Program-made: the position numbers and the translations under genes | Part shown: one piece after another, positions 51,734-61,440 of the stretch | Numbering within the stretch: the first letter of the stretch is position 1 | Layout: each line of letters starts with the position of its first letter | Notes under the pieces: generated by a model | Database searches by the model: none | Seen by the model: the letters and a program-made list of their open reading frames with translations, nothing else | Told to the model about the DNA's origin: nothing | Source: Chitinophagaceae bacterium 26-R-25 | GTDB taxonomy: Bacteria > Bacteroidota > Bacteroidia > Chitinophagales > Chitinophagaceae | Length of the DNA stretch: 64,000 nucleotides | Reading direction: 5' to 3' | Assembly (NCBI GenBank): GCA_029906195.1 | Contig: JARWSJ010000003.1 | Location: forward strand, 682,001 to 746,000

Positions 51734-52540
51734 ATGCATTGGACAGACTATTTTACTCATTTATACCATGTTGGTTTTCGCTATTTCCAGGTGGCGGGGA
51801 TCGGTTTCATAATTTTTTATTTGCTTTTCAGAAGGAGGATGAGTTACAAAAAGATTCAGTTGAAGTTTCCTAAAAACAACGACTACTGGAGAGAAATCTT
51901 ATTTTCTGTTATCACCATCTGCATCTTTGGCGGCGTTAGTGTGTTGTTGTTAAAAAGCCCGCTTACACCTTACACCACACTTTACAGAAACATCGACGAT
52001 CATGGCTGGTTCTATTTCTTCGCCATTTTCCCGGTGATGTTTATTATGCACGATACCTACTTTTATTGGATGCACAGGGCCATGCATCACAAAAAAGTGT
52101 TCAAGTTATTTCACCTCGTACATCATCGGTCCGCCAATCCCTCACCTTGGGCCGCATATGCGTTCCATCCGCTGGAAGCTGTTGTGGAAGCAGGCATTTT
52201 CCCGATATTTTTGTTTACGCTCCCCATGCACAGGTTGCATTTTTTTCTGTTCTTTTTCATGTCCATCATTTACAATGTGTATGGGCATTTGGGGTTTGAA
52301 TTGTATCCAAAAAGTTTCAGCAAGAGCCGCGCTGGCAAATGGATCAATACTTCGGTGAGCCATAATCAGCATCACCAATATTTTAAAGGTAATTATGGCT
52401 TGTACTTTCTTTTCTGGGACAGAATAATGGGCACGTTGCGCAAGGATTATGACGAACTATTTGCAGAAGTAAAAGGCCGAAAAACGGTACAAACAATGAT
52501 TTCTCAGGTTCCCGCGGAATCGATCGAGATAACTGCCTGA
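51734..52540 (+). CDS. Sterol desaturase / fatty acid hydroxylase family protein
   Basis: I chose the ATG at 51734 (MHWTDYFTHLYHVGFRYFQ, 268 residues); a longer frame starts at 51695, next to the repeat arm. It is a membrane di-iron enzyme with several helices and the His clusters of the family: HDTYFYWMHRAMHH (about 100-113), HLVHHRSANPSPW (about 120-132) and SHNQHHQYFKGNYGLYFLFW (about 210-229). It would hydroxylate or desaturate a lipid. It lies upstream of the polyene-like gene set, but a promoter intervenes, so membership is uncertain. Confidence 0.9.
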   Translation: MHWTDYFTHLYHVGFRYFQVAGIGFIIFYLLFRRRMSYKKIQLKFPKNNDYWREILFSVITICIFGGVSVLLLKSPLTPYTTLYRNIDDHGWFYFFAIFPVMFIMHDTYFYWMHRAMHHKKVFKLFHLVHHRSANPSPWAAYAFHPLEAVVEAGIFPIFLFTLPMHRLHFFLFFFMSIIYNVYGHLGFELYPKSFSKSRAGKWINTSVSHNQHHQYFKGNYGLYFLFWDRIMGTLRKDYDELFAEVKGRKTVQTMISQVPAESIEITA

Positions 52541-52614
52541 AAAACATTGCCTGAAGTGTATAAATTCGTTCATGAACTGCGCTGTTGAAATGACGGACTA
52601 TCAACCCTTTCGCT

Positions 52615-52622
52615 TACATTTG
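52615..52622 (+). promoter_or_regulatory. -7 element upstream of the polyene-like operon
   Basis: TACATTTG matches TAnnTTTG exactly and ends 25 bases before the GTG start of the glycosyltransferase gene. A correctly spaced -33 site is not obvious. Confidence 0.55.
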
Positions 52623-52647
52623 CGGTTACGCAAACATTAAAATTGTT

Positions 52648-53907
52648 GTGAAGCAAAACGAGATAGAAAGCCAGTTACAACCGAATGACCCTAACCCGAT
52701 TACAATCAAAGCATTGTTTAAAAAGCAGGCAGATATTCTCGGCGCATGTGTTCTGATTCCTACATACAATAATGCCCAAACTTTGGGGCAGGTTATTTCC
52801 AATGTACTCGAATACACTGACCACGTCATCGTGGTTGATGATGGCTCTACGGACGATACCAAAAGTATACTTCAATCATTTCCGCAAATAAAAGTGATCA
52901 GCTATTTCCCGAATAAAGGCAAGGGCTGGGCGCTGAGACAAGGTTTGAAATATGCAACAGAGAACGGCTACAGGTATGCTGTGACAATTGATTCCGACGG
53001 GCAGCATTTTGCAAAAGATCTTCCTGTTTTCCTGGAAAGAATAGAAACCGAACCAGATGCGCTTTTGATTGGTGCACGCAATATGGACCAGGAAAGTGTG
53101 CCGGGCAAAAGCAGCTTTGGCAACCGGTTCTCGAGCTTTTGGTTTAGGGTGGAAACGGGCATCAAGGCGCCGGACACGCAATCGGGTTACCGCTTGTACC
53201 CATTGAAACCTTTGGGTAAAATGCTTTTCTTCACACGGAAGTATGAGTTTGAAATTGAGGTATTGGTTCGTGCGGCATGGAAAGGCGTAAAGATAGACTG
53301 GGTGCCGGTTTCCGTGTATTATGCGCCTAAGGAAGAACGCGTTTCTCACTTCAGGCCGTTTAAGGATTTCTTTCGTATAAGTGTTTTGAATACCATTCTA
53401 GTACTGATTACTTTTCTCTACATCAAGCCACGCGATTTTGTAAAAGGGATATTTGATTCGCAAAAAAGAAAGCAGGTTTGGAACGATTACTTTTTAGTGC
53501 CCGGAGAAAGTGATGAAGTGAAAGCAATGTCAATAGCCTTTGGTGTATTCATGGGCATTGTTCCTATTTGGGGTTTTCAACTGGCAGTTGCCATTTTTCT
53601 TGCGATACTTTTTAAGTTGAATAAACCACTGGTAATTGTTGCTGCGAACATCAGTATTCCGCCAATGATTCCGCTGATCATTTTTACAAGTATAAAAACA
53701 GGCGCACTGTGGATGGGAAAAAATGCAGTCGAGATTTCATTTACAAAAAGCATTTCATTGCTTACAATACAGCAAAGCCTGAAGCAATATATTGTTGGAA
53801 GTATAACGCTGGCAGTAGTTGCCGGAGTGTTTTTTGGAGTGCTGTCTTATGCCTTGTTTAAAATTAAAAATTTAAAAATAAAAATTCAAAAAAAGGAAGT
53901 TCGCTAA
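52648..53907 (+). CDS. Family 2 glycosyltransferase with C-terminal DUF2062 membrane domain
   Basis: 419 residues from a GTG start (52648), the only start before the domain. The GT2 domain is at about 33-260: CVLIPTYNNAQTLGQVISNV, VIVVDDGSTDDTKSIL (nucleotide-sugar and metal site), VTIDSDGQHFAKDLPVF, and GYRLYPLKPLGKMLFFTRKY. The DUF2062 domain (about 285-405) has hydrophobic helices and begins after DSQKRKQVWNDYFLVPGESD. This fusion recurs in aryl-polyene and flexirubin-type clusters, where it probably adds a sugar or acts on a lipid carrier. It is the first gene of the plus-strand set. Confidence 0.93.
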   Translation: MKQNEIESQLQPNDPNPITIKALFKKQADILGACVLIPTYNNAQTLGQVISNVLEYTDHVIVVDDGSTDDTKSILQSFPQIKVISYFPNKGKGWALRQGLKYATENGYRYAVTIDSDGQHFAKDLPVFLERIETEPDALLIGARNMDQESVPGKSSFGNRFSSFWFRVETGIKAPDTQSGYRLYPLKPLGKMLFFTRKYEFEIEVLVRAAWKGVKIDWVPVSVYYAPKEERVSHFRPFKDFFRISVLNTILVLITFLYIKPRDFVKGIFDSQKRKQVWNDYFLVPGESDEVKAMSIAFGVFMGIVPIWGFQLAVAIFLAILFKLNKPLVIVAANISIPPMIPLIIFTSIKTGALWMGKNAVEISFTKSISLLTIQQSLKQYIVGSITLAVVAGVFFGVLSYALFKIKNLKIKIQKKEVR

Positions 53908-53921
53908 CTAAATACGGCATG

Positions 53922-53986
53922 TTGAAAATTAAAAGCATGCTGCATGTAAGCAGCCTTTTTGACTTTTAACTTTTTCCTTTTGACTT
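53922..53986. repeat. GTCAAAAG-vocabulary right arm with weak left partner
   Basis: TTTTTGACTTTTAACTTTTT followed by CCTTTTGACTTAA (53954-53986) is a right arm of the GTCAAAAG vocabulary. The left side (GAAAATTAAAAGCATGC) pairs only weakly. It lies between operon genes and ends 7 bases before the next ATG. Confidence 0.7.
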
Positions 53987-53993
53987 AATATCT

Positions 53994-56900
53994 ATGGAAA
54001 CTTTTTTCTTAGCCATATATAAATTTTTTGAAAAACGCAGAGCGGTCCTGTTTGCATTGCTGATCGCCTGCTTTGCTTTTATGGCATGGTTTGCATTTAA
54101 AGTAAAATTTGAAGAAGACATCACCGCGATTTTACCTAAAGACGAGAAAACCCAAAAACTCAACGAGGTTTTTCAAAACTCGCGCTTCATGGACAGGCTG
54201 GTGATAACTGTTTCGCTGGCAGATACTACCAAAGAAGCACAGCCAGATAGTCTCGTCGCTTATACAGAACAATTCATAGAAAGGGTAAATGCTGACCTGC
54301 AACCTTACGTAAAAAAGATAGACGACAAAGTAAATGATGAACTGGTAATGCAGATGTTTGACAACATTCTGAATCACCTGCCGGTTTATCTTACTGACAA
54401 GGACTACGAATCCCTTGATACACTGGTCACGAAGGATGCTGTAAAAAAGAATCTTGAACAGAATATAAAGTTACTCTCGTCTCCCGCAGGATTTGCTTTG
54501 AAGAAAGTGATTGCCGCTGACCCTTCAGGCATTTCTTTTTTGGGATTAAAGAAATTGCAACAGCTGCAGTACGACGATACTTTTGAGCTGTACGATAGTT
54601 ACATCATGACGAAAGATAAAAAGCATTTGTTGTTTTTTATCACGCCATCAAACCCGCCAAGCAACACAGGCAAGAATGCTTTATTGTTGAAGGGGTTGGA
54701 TAAAATAACCGATTCGCTTTCTGCAGAATTTAAAACAGTTGGTTCTTCCTATTTCGGTGCAACGGCTGTATCCGTGGGCAATGCACAGCAAATACGTAAA
54801 GACAATTTATTTACACAAGGTATCACCGTTGTTTTCCTGGTGGTGTTTATTGCATGGTATTTCAGGAAGAAACGTGCACCGTTCTTAATGATGTTGCCCG
54901 TTGCGTTTGGAGCATTGTTTGCACTGATGTGTTTTTATTTTTTGAGAGGAAGAATTTCAGTAATCGCTTTAGGTACAGGTTCTGTGGTGTTGGGAGTTGC
55001 GATCAATTATTCCATGCATGTTTTCAATCATTATCGACATGCAGATAATATCCGGGAAGTGATCAAGGATCTGGCATTGCCGATGACGGTTGGTAGCGTG
55101 ACTACTATTGGCGACTTCTTCATCCTGCAATTTGTAAAATCAGAATTGCTAAAAGATCTTGGATTGTTTGCTGCCTTCAGTTTGATCGGCGCGGCGCTTT
55201 GCTCGCTTATATTTTTGCCTCATTTAATTGCAAGCAGAAAAGAAGACAAGGCGCATCACCATGAAGCGCCAACATGGCTCGATAAGATTGCTTCTTACAA
55301 TTTCAAATTTGGCAGGAAGTTTATTCTGCTGATCGTTATTCTTACCGCAGGATTCTTATACACCAGCCGCTATGTGAAGTTTGAAACGGACATGAGCCAC
55401 ATGAATTACATGCAGGAAAAATTGCAGAAGGCTGAAGCGCAATTAAATGCGATCAATGCACATGCCCTGCAATCTGTGTATGTCGTGTCCACTGGAAAAA
55501 ATCTGGATGAAGCATTATCAAAAAATGAAGAGGCGGTTAAGGAGCTGGACAATTTGAAACATGAAGGTGTCATCAGCAGGTACGCTGGCGTTTCTTCGGT
55601 AATCATTTCTGATGCCTTGCAAAAGCAACGAATAGCAAAATGGAACGCTTACTGGACGGCTGGCAGAAAGCAGCAGTTGTTGGCAACACTGCAACAAGAA
55701 GGTGCTTCGTTGGGATACAAATCCACTGCGTTTGATAATTTTAATAACAACGTGTTGAATAGAACTTTTGTTCCGGCGGATGAAAAAGAATTGAATGAAG
55801 TACGCAAGAATTTTCTTTCAGACTATGTGATTGAATTGCCTGAAAAAACAATGGTGGTGAATCTTGTGAAAACAGATAATGAGCACAAGAAAGCCATCTA
55901 CAAAGCATTCGACAACAAAAAGGACATAATTGCCATTGACAAGCAATACCTCACCAGCAAGCTTGTTGAAAACGTACGACTTGATTTCAACAGCATCGCC
56001 TGGATGTCGTCTATACTGGTTTTCACCATGTTGCTCATTACTTACGGTCGCATAGAATTAGCGCTGATCACGTTCATTCCTATGGTGATAACATGGGTTT
56101 GGATACTCGGTATAATGGGGCTTTTCGGCATTCACTTCAACATTATCAACATTATTATTTCCACGCTCATCTTTGGTTTGGGCGATGATTACAGCATCTT
56201 TATAATGGATGGTTTGCTGCAGGAATACAAGACCGGCAAAAAAGTGCTGGCCTCTTATAAGTCATCCATATTCCTGTCTGCCATTACGACCATTGTTGGT
56301 TTAGGTGTGTTGATCTTTGCAAAACATCCGGCTTTAAGATCAATCGCGTTAATCGCTATCATAGGTATTTTATGTGTGGTGGTTATTTCGCAGATATTGA
56401 TACCTTATCTGTTTAATCTGCTCATCAAGAGGAGAACATCTCAAGGGTTGTTCCCATGGACAGCGTCTGGTATTTTCAAAACAGGTTTTGCGTTTGTGTA
56501 TTTTATTTTCGGTTGCCTGCTTCTCACTACTATTGGATTTGTTTTAATGAAGCTGAATATCTTTGGGAAGAAGCGTTCGAAGGTTATGTACCATCATGTG
56601 ATCCGTCGCTTTTCGTGGTCGATTATGTATATTATGGGCAACGTGAGAAAGAAGATCATCAATCCGCGTAAAGAAGATTTTAACAAACCTTGCGTTGTTA
56701 TCACCAACCACCAGTCATCACTGGATATACTGCCCATGATGATGTTGAATCCCCGCATTATCCTGGCAACCAACAAGAGGGTTTATCATTCAAAATTCTT
56801 TGGTGCTGCCATTCGAATGGCCGGTTATCATCCGATTTCTGAAGGCGCGGAAGTGAGTGTTGAGCAGTTGGAGGAAACAATCAAAAATGGTTACTCCATC

Positions 56901-57857
56901 GTGATATTCCCTGAAGGAACCCGTTCCGTTGACGGCAATTTAAAACGCTTTCACAAGGGTGCGTTCTTCCTTGCGGAGAAATTGCAGCTCGATGTTTTGC
57001 CAATCCTTATGCATGGAACAGGCTATACGCTGAGCCGTAATGATATCTTTTTGAAAGATGGAACAGTGACGCTGAAATATTTGCCCCGCATTGCTCCCGA
57101 TGATAGAAGCTGGGGGGATAATTATACGACCCGTACAAAGAAAATAAGCAGCTATTTCAAAAAGGAATATGAGGACTTGCGTCAGCAAACAGAAACCCCG
57201 GCATATTTCAGAAAACAGCTTATTAACAACTATATTTACAAAGGGCCGGTGCTGGAATGGTACATGCGTATCAAGACGAAAATGGAGAACAATTACGTGT
57301 TGTTCAACAACCTGGTGCCGAAGTCAGGAAAAGTGCTGGATGCCGGTTGCGGCTATGGCTTTATGTCGTATATGCTGCATTTCGTAAGCAAGGATCGTGT
57401 GATAACCGGAATTGATTATGATGAGGAGAAAATAGAAACAGCCAATCATTGTTTCAGCAAAAATGAAAACATCAATTTTGTATTCACAGATGTTTTGAAA
57501 TTTGAGTTTGAAAACTATGATGCGATCATTTTAAGCGATATGTTGCACTACCTGCAACCAGATGAACAGAGGACAATTATCGAAAGATGCATTCATCATT
57601 TGAATGAAAATGGCATCATCATAATAAGAGACGGAAATAAAGATTTGAAAGAAAGACACAAGGGAACGAAGTTGACTGAATTGTTTTCTACAAAATTGAT
57701 TGGCTTTAATAAAACATCCGGCAACGGGCTCTCATTTTTATCGGGCAAAACAATTCACGCAATTGCAGCAGCAAATGGCATGAGTTGCGAAGAACTTGAT
57801 AATACAAAGCTGACATCGAATGTGGTGTTTGTTTTGCGTAATGCAGATACAAACTAA
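53994..57857 (+). CDS. Three-part fusion: MMPL/RND exporter, acyltransferase (LPLAT), SAM methyltransferase
   Basis: 1287 residues. About 1-860 form an MMPL-type exporter: TM1 (about 17-35), periplasmic loop, and two helix bundles (about 270-420 and 670-840), including VVLGVAINYSMHVFNHYRHA and LIFGLGDDYSIFIMDGLLQE. About 870-1085 is a PlsC-like acyltransferase with NHQSSLD (HX4D, about 904-910) and FPEGTRS (about 972). The rest (about 1090-1287) is a methyltransferase with VLDAGCGYGFMSY (about 1114) and LSDMLHYLQPDEQ. In aryl-polyene clusters these jobs are often on separate genes. It probably acylates, methylates and moves a polyene lipid; this is inference. Confidence 0.93.
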   Translation: METFFLAIYKFFEKRRAVLFALLIACFAFMAWFAFKVKFEEDITAILPKDEKTQKLNEVFQNSRFMDRLVITVSLADTTKEAQPDSLVAYTEQFIERVNADLQPYVKKIDDKVNDELVMQMFDNILNHLPVYLTDKDYESLDTLVTKDAVKKNLEQNIKLLSSPAGFALKKVIAADPSGISFLGLKKLQQLQYDDTFELYDSYIMTKDKKHLLFFITPSNPPSNTGKNALLLKGLDKITDSLSAEFKTVGSSYFGATAVSVGNAQQIRKDNLFTQGITVVFLVVFIAWYFRKKRAPFLMMLPVAFGALFALMCFYFLRGRISVIALGTGSVVLGVAINYSMHVFNHYRHADNIREVIKDLALPMTVGSVTTIGDFFILQFVKSELLKDLGLFAAFSLIGAALCSLIFLPHLIASRKEDKAHHHEAPTWLDKIASYNFKFGRKFILLIVILTAGFLYTSRYVKFETDMSHMNYMQEKLQKAEAQLNAINAHALQSVYVVSTGKNLDEALSKNEEAVKELDNLKHEGVISRYAGVSSVIISDALQKQRIAKWNAYWTAGRKQQLLATLQQEGASLGYKSTAFDNFNNNVLNRTFVPADEKELNEVRKNFLSDYVIELPEKTMVVNLVKTDNEHKKAIYKAFDNKKDIIAIDKQYLTSKLVENVRLDFNSIAWMSSILVFTMLLITYGRIELALITFIPMVITWVWILGIMGLFGIHFNIINIIISTLIFGLGDDYSIFIMDGLLQEYKTGKKVLASYKSSIFLSAITTIVGLGVLIFAKHPALRSIALIAIIGILCVVVISQILIPYLFNLLIKRRTSQGLFPWTASGIFKTGFAFVYFIFGCLLLTTIGFVLMKLNIFGKKRSKVMYHHVIRRFSWSIMYIMGNVRKKIINPRKEDFNKPCVVITNHQSSLDILPMMMLNPRIILATNKRVYHSKFFGAAIRMAGYHPISEGAEVSVEQLEETIKNGYSIVIFPEGTRSVDGNLKRFHKGAFFLAEKLQLDVLPILMHGTGYTLSRNDIFLKDGTVTLKYLPRIAPDDRSWGDNYTTRTKKISSYFKKEYEDLRQQTETPAYFRKQLINNYIYKGPVLEWYMRIKTKMENNYVLFNNLVPKSGKVLDAGCGYGFMSYMLHFVSKDRVITGIDYDEEKIETANHCFSKNENINFVFTDVLKFEFENYDAIILSDMLHYLQPDEQRTIIERCIHHLNENGIIIIRDGNKDLKERHKGTKLTELFSTKLIGFNKTSGNGLSFLSGKTIHAIAAANGMSCEELDNTKLTSNVVFVLRNADTN

Positions 57858-57992
57858 TGCGAAGTCAAAAGGAAAAAGTCAAAAGACTTTGGTGTGTCTA
57901 TCTGTAATTTTTTAAAAACCAAGCGACAAAAAAGCTATTTGACCCCGGCACTGGCAGCGAGTTTTGAATTTTGAATTTTCACTTTTGACTTA
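57855..57992. repeat. Inverted repeat of GTCAAAAG words
   Basis: The left arm begins at the TAA stop of the fusion gene (TAATGCGAAGTCAAAAGG, then AAAAAGTCAAAAG). The right arm (57961-57992) reads GTTTTGAATTTTGAATTTTC, then ACTTTTGACTTAA. Confidence 0.85.
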
Positions 57993-58024
57993 ATTCGTGT
58001 CTTGCTGTCAAAATTAAAATAAGA

Positions 58025-59527
58025 ATGTACGACGTTATCATCATAGGAAGTGGAATGGGTGGACTTACTTGCGGCGCGTTGCTGAGCAAGGAGGGTTTTA
58101 ATGTGTGCGTACTTGAGAAGAATAAACAGTTTGGCGGTTGTTTGCAAACATTTGTCCGCGACCGTGTAATTTTCGATTCCGGCGTGCATTATGTGGGCGG
58201 CTTGGGTAAGGGTCAAAACCTTTACCAGATATTTAAGTACCTCGGGATAATGGACAAGCTGAAGTTGGAAAAACTTGATGAGGATGCATTTGATTACATC
58301 GTTTTTGAAAACGACGATAACAGGTATCCTATGGCGCAGGGCTATGAGAATTTTGTACAGCAACTGCTGAAATTTTTTCCGGAGGAAGAAGTGGCGATTC
58401 GTAAGTATTGTGATAAGATGCAAGAGGTGTGCAGGAAATTTCCTTTGTACAATCTGAGTTTTGATGAGAATTTTGAGAAAGGCGAGGTGATGCAGATTGG
58501 AACCAAGGAGTTTATTGAGTCGATAACGGACAACACGCGATTGCAGGAAGTGCTTGCGGGCAATAACGTTTTGTACGCGGGACTTCCGGATAAATCACCT
58601 TTCTATGTTCATGCGCTCGTGCTGAACAGCTATATCGAAGGCTCATGGAAGTTTGTTGATGGTGGCTCGCAGATTGGCAAATATCTTGTACAGGTCATCC
58701 GCGAAAATGGCGGCGACATAAAAAGGAATTGCAACGTAACGGAGATAGTTGAAAAAGATGGCGTTGCAGATCATGTAGTGTTGGACAACGGTGAAAAACT
58801 TTTCGCAAAGAATTTCATATCAAACATTCATCCTTACAATACTTTGAGGATGTTGAAAACCGACTTGATAAGACATGCATACAGAAGCAGAATTGGTTCG
58901 TTAGAAAATACTATTTCCTGCTTCATTGTAAATATTGTTTGTAAGAAGAACTCCTTCAAATCTTTTAAGCACAATATCTACTTTAATAAAGAGGGTGCGG
59001 TATGGGATAGCTGGCAATACACAGAAGATGAGTGGCCTAAAAACTATGGTATCTTTGCGTCAGCCTCATCAAAAAATCGCGACTATGTTGAGGGGCTCAC
59101 ACTATTCACTTACATGAAGTATGATGACGTAAAAAAATGGGAAGGCACATTCAATACTGTTTCCAGGGAAGATGATCGCGGTGCGGAATACGAGGCATTC
59201 AAGAAAGAAAAAGCAGAAAAACTAATAGATGAAGCGGATAAAAAGATTCCGGGCCTAAGAGATTGCATTCAAACGTATTACACGTCAACACCGCTTACAT
59301 ACAGGGATTATATTGGTGGGGACGATGGCGCTCTGTATGGCATTGTGAGGGATTACAAAGAGCCGCTAAAAACATTTATTTCACCCAAAACAAAATTGCC
59401 CAACTTGTTTTTTACTGGTCAAAATATTTCCATGCATGGAATACTAGGCGTTACAATTAGTGCGCTGGCATCTTGTTCGTCGCTGGTAAACATGCATGAG
59501 GTGTTGGAAAGGATCAGAAAAAGTTGA
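58025..59527 (+). CDS. CrtI/retinol-saturase-like FAD-dependent oxidoreductase
   Basis: 500 residues. The N-terminal FAD fold is clear (YDVIIIGSGMGGLTCGALLS, about 2-21; CVLEKNKQFGGCLQTF). FDSGVHYVGGLGKGQ is typical of the phytoene desaturase/carotenoid isomerase/retinol saturase group, and the C-terminal block NLFFTGQNISMHGILGVTIS closes the FAD site. Such enzymes desaturate or isomerise polyenes, and homologues accompany flexirubin clusters. Its substrate here is inferred from context. Confidence 0.92.
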   Translation: MYDVIIIGSGMGGLTCGALLSKEGFNVCVLEKNKQFGGCLQTFVRDRVIFDSGVHYVGGLGKGQNLYQIFKYLGIMDKLKLEKLDEDAFDYIVFENDDNRYPMAQGYENFVQQLLKFFPEEEVAIRKYCDKMQEVCRKFPLYNLSFDENFEKGEVMQIGTKEFIESITDNTRLQEVLAGNNVLYAGLPDKSPFYVHALVLNSYIEGSWKFVDGGSQIGKYLVQVIRENGGDIKRNCNVTEIVEKDGVADHVVLDNGEKLFAKNFISNIHPYNTLRMLKTDLIRHAYRSRIGSLENTISCFIVNIVCKKNSFKSFKHNIYFNKEGAVWDSWQYTEDEWPKNYGIFASASSKNRDYVEGLTLFTYMKYDDVKKWEGTFNTVSREDDRGAEYEAFKKEKAEKLIDEADKKIPGLRDCIQTYYTSTPLTYRDYIGGDDGALYGIVRDYKEPLKTFISPKTKLPNLFFTGQNISMHGILGVTISALASCSSLVNMHEVLERIRKS

Positions 59528-59536
59528 TGCAAATAA

Positions 59537-59620
59537 ATAAAAAATCAAAATTCAAAAGTCAAAAATTTTGATGCAACATGGTCCTGAGATTTTGACTTTT
59601 GAATTTTTACTTTTGATTTC
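59537..59620. repeat. Inverted repeat of GTCAAAAG/TTCAAAAG words
   Basis: The left arm (AAAAATCAAAATTCAAAAGT, then CAAAAATTTTG) pairs with the right arm (59588-59620, GATTTTGACTTTTGAATTTT, then TACTTTTGATTTC) around about 16 bases. It ends 2 bases before the next ATG. Confidence 0.85.
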
Positions 59621-59622
59621 AG

Positions 59623-61293
59623 ATGAAGATAATAAAGAAGATATTCAAGATACTCGCTTACACCCTACTGGTGTTAGTTATTATGTTACTCGCAGGATTT
59701 ACCTATCTCGTGATTGTAGCCAAAGAACCGAACCCTAAAATAAGTGATGCAAATGTTGAGGCACTACAGAGGACGGAGAAAGATGGTTTGTATTACATCG
59801 GCAACAGCTGGTTTCGTAGGAGCAAAAGTGGTTTGTATGAAATGTATGTGGAAGGAGAACCCTTTGAGCGCGGAGTGGTCAATGGTAAGCTGTCAAAGGA
59901 ATTAATACAAAGACAAGAAGATGTTTTTGTGGGCCAGATAAGGAAAATGATTCCGTCTACTTTTTATTTGCATTTTCTCAAATACTTCATAGGTTGGTTT
60001 AACCGTGATCTCGCAAAGAATGTAACGGAAGAATACAAAGAAGAAATTTATGGTGAGTCGCTGGCGGCATCAACGGAGTATGATTATATAGGCACGAACT
60101 ATCAGCGCATTTTGAATTATCACGCGGCGCATGATATAGGGCACGCGTTGCAAAGCATGGCTCTTGTGGGTTGTACATCGTTTGGCACGTGGGGTGATGC
60201 GTCTGCTGATAGCACCATGATCATTGGAAGAAACTTTGATTTTTACATGGGCGATCAATTTGCAGAAGACAAGATCGTTTCATTTACAAATCCATCTCAG
60301 GGCCATAAGTTCATGACGGTGACCTGGGGCGGCTTTATTGGTGCGGTTTCCGGCATGAATGACCAGGGGCTTACCGTAACCATCAATGCAGACAAAACAG
60401 CGATACCCTCAGGCTCTGCAACACCCGTTTCCCTGGTGGCAAGAGAAATTTTGCAGTATGCAAAAAACATCGAGGAAGCTTATGCCATTGCATCGAAGAG
60501 AAAAATGTTTGTATCGGAAGCCTTCCTTGTTGGCTCTGCTGTCGATAATAAAGCAGTGATCATTGAAAAGACTCCCGAGCAATTGGCAATGTATGATCCA
60601 AAGAAAAATTACATTCTTTGTGCCAATCATTTTCAAAGTGATTTGTTGGGGCAAACGAAAGAAAACAAGGAGCAGATGGAAAAAAGCGCATCTGTTTACC
60701 GCTATGAAAGATTGACAGAGCTGATGCAAAATAACGGCCCGAACACAGTTCAAAAGACCATCAATATTCTGCGTGATCAGAAAGGTTTGCACGGCGCGAA
60801 TATTGGAATGGGAAATGAGAAGGCGATCAATCAGCTGATAGCGCATCACTCCATTGTTTTCGAACCGCAGAAAAGATTGGTATGGGTTTCTACTTCGCCA
60901 TGGCAGTTGGGTCAGTTTGTGTGTTATGATTTGAACAAAGTATTTGCCATGCATGGCATGAAAGAAAACCATGAAATAGTTGATAGCGCATTAACCGTGC
61001 CTGCAGACAGTTTTATATCGACAAGTGCGTTCAAAGATTTTGTGTTGTACAGAAGTTATAAGCAACGCGTTGCAGATAAAGAAAGTATTAACATTGACAG
61101 CCTTATTACAAGCAATCCCGAATATTATCACACTTATGTAATTGCCGGAGATTACTTGTTCAAACAAAAAAACTTTGCAAAAGCAAAAGAAGAATACACA
61201 GTCGCATTAACCAAAGTGATTGCAACAAAACAGGAAGAAGAACATATACGCAGGCAGATTGCGAAGTGCGACGAGGAATTGGCACGCAGATGA
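59623..61293 (+). CDS. C45-family autoproteolytic acyltransferase/hydrolase
   Basis: 556 residues. An N-terminal signal anchor (about 8-30) places the enzyme in the periplasm. The Ntn-hydrolase core has the expected nucleophile Cys in MALVGCTSFGTWGD (Cys about 184), followed by MIIGRNFDFYMGDQFAEDK and MNDQGLTVTINADK. Related enzymes (acyl-CoA:6-APA acyltransferase, peptidase C45) self-cleave before the Cys and transfer or remove acyl groups. A TPR-like helical tail (about 490-556) is extra. C45 proteins recur in flexirubin clusters. The last three codons and the stop (GCA CGC AGA TGA) lie inside the following repeat. Confidence 0.9.
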   Translation: MKIIKKIFKILAYTLLVLVIMLLAGFTYLVIVAKEPNPKISDANVEALQRTEKDGLYYIGNSWFRRSKSGLYEMYVEGEPFERGVVNGKLSKELIQRQEDVFVGQIRKMIPSTFYLHFLKYFIGWFNRDLAKNVTEEYKEEIYGESLAASTEYDYIGTNYQRILNYHAAHDIGHALQSMALVGCTSFGTWGDASADSTMIIGRNFDFYMGDQFAEDKIVSFTNPSQGHKFMTVTWGGFIGAVSGMNDQGLTVTINADKTAIPSGSATPVSLVAREILQYAKNIEEAYAIASKRKMFVSEAFLVGSAVDNKAVIIEKTPEQLAMYDPKKNYILCANHFQSDLLGQTKENKEQMEKSASVYRYERLTELMQNNGPNTVQKTINILRDQKGLHGANIGMGNEKAINQLIAHHSIVFEPQKRLVWVSTSPWQLGQFVCYDLNKVFAMHGMKENHEIVDSALTVPADSFISTSAFKDFVLYRSYKQRVADKESINIDSLITSNPEYYHTYVIAGDYLFKQKNFAKAKEEYTVALTKVIATKQEEEHIRRQIAKCDEELARR

Positions 61294-61420
61294 CGCAGAT
61301 TGGACTGATTTTCACTGATTTTTTTGTATGTTGAAAATCATCGCAATCTTGCTACTGTGTGCTTGATAAGAAGATTGTTTTTTTGAAAAAATCAGTTTAA
61401 TCAGTGTCATCTGTGTGCGC
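61281..61420. repeat. Inverted repeat of GCACGCAGATGACGCAGATT words, overlapping the C45 gene end
   Basis: The left arm (61281-61324) includes the C45 stop codon and the three codons before it. The right arm (61385-61420) reads AAAAAATCAGTTTAATCAG, then TGTCATCTGTGTGCGC. The loop is about 60 bases. The gap separates the C45 gene from acpS. Confidence 0.92.
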
Positions 61421-61440
61421 AAAGCATAAAAAGCAAAACC

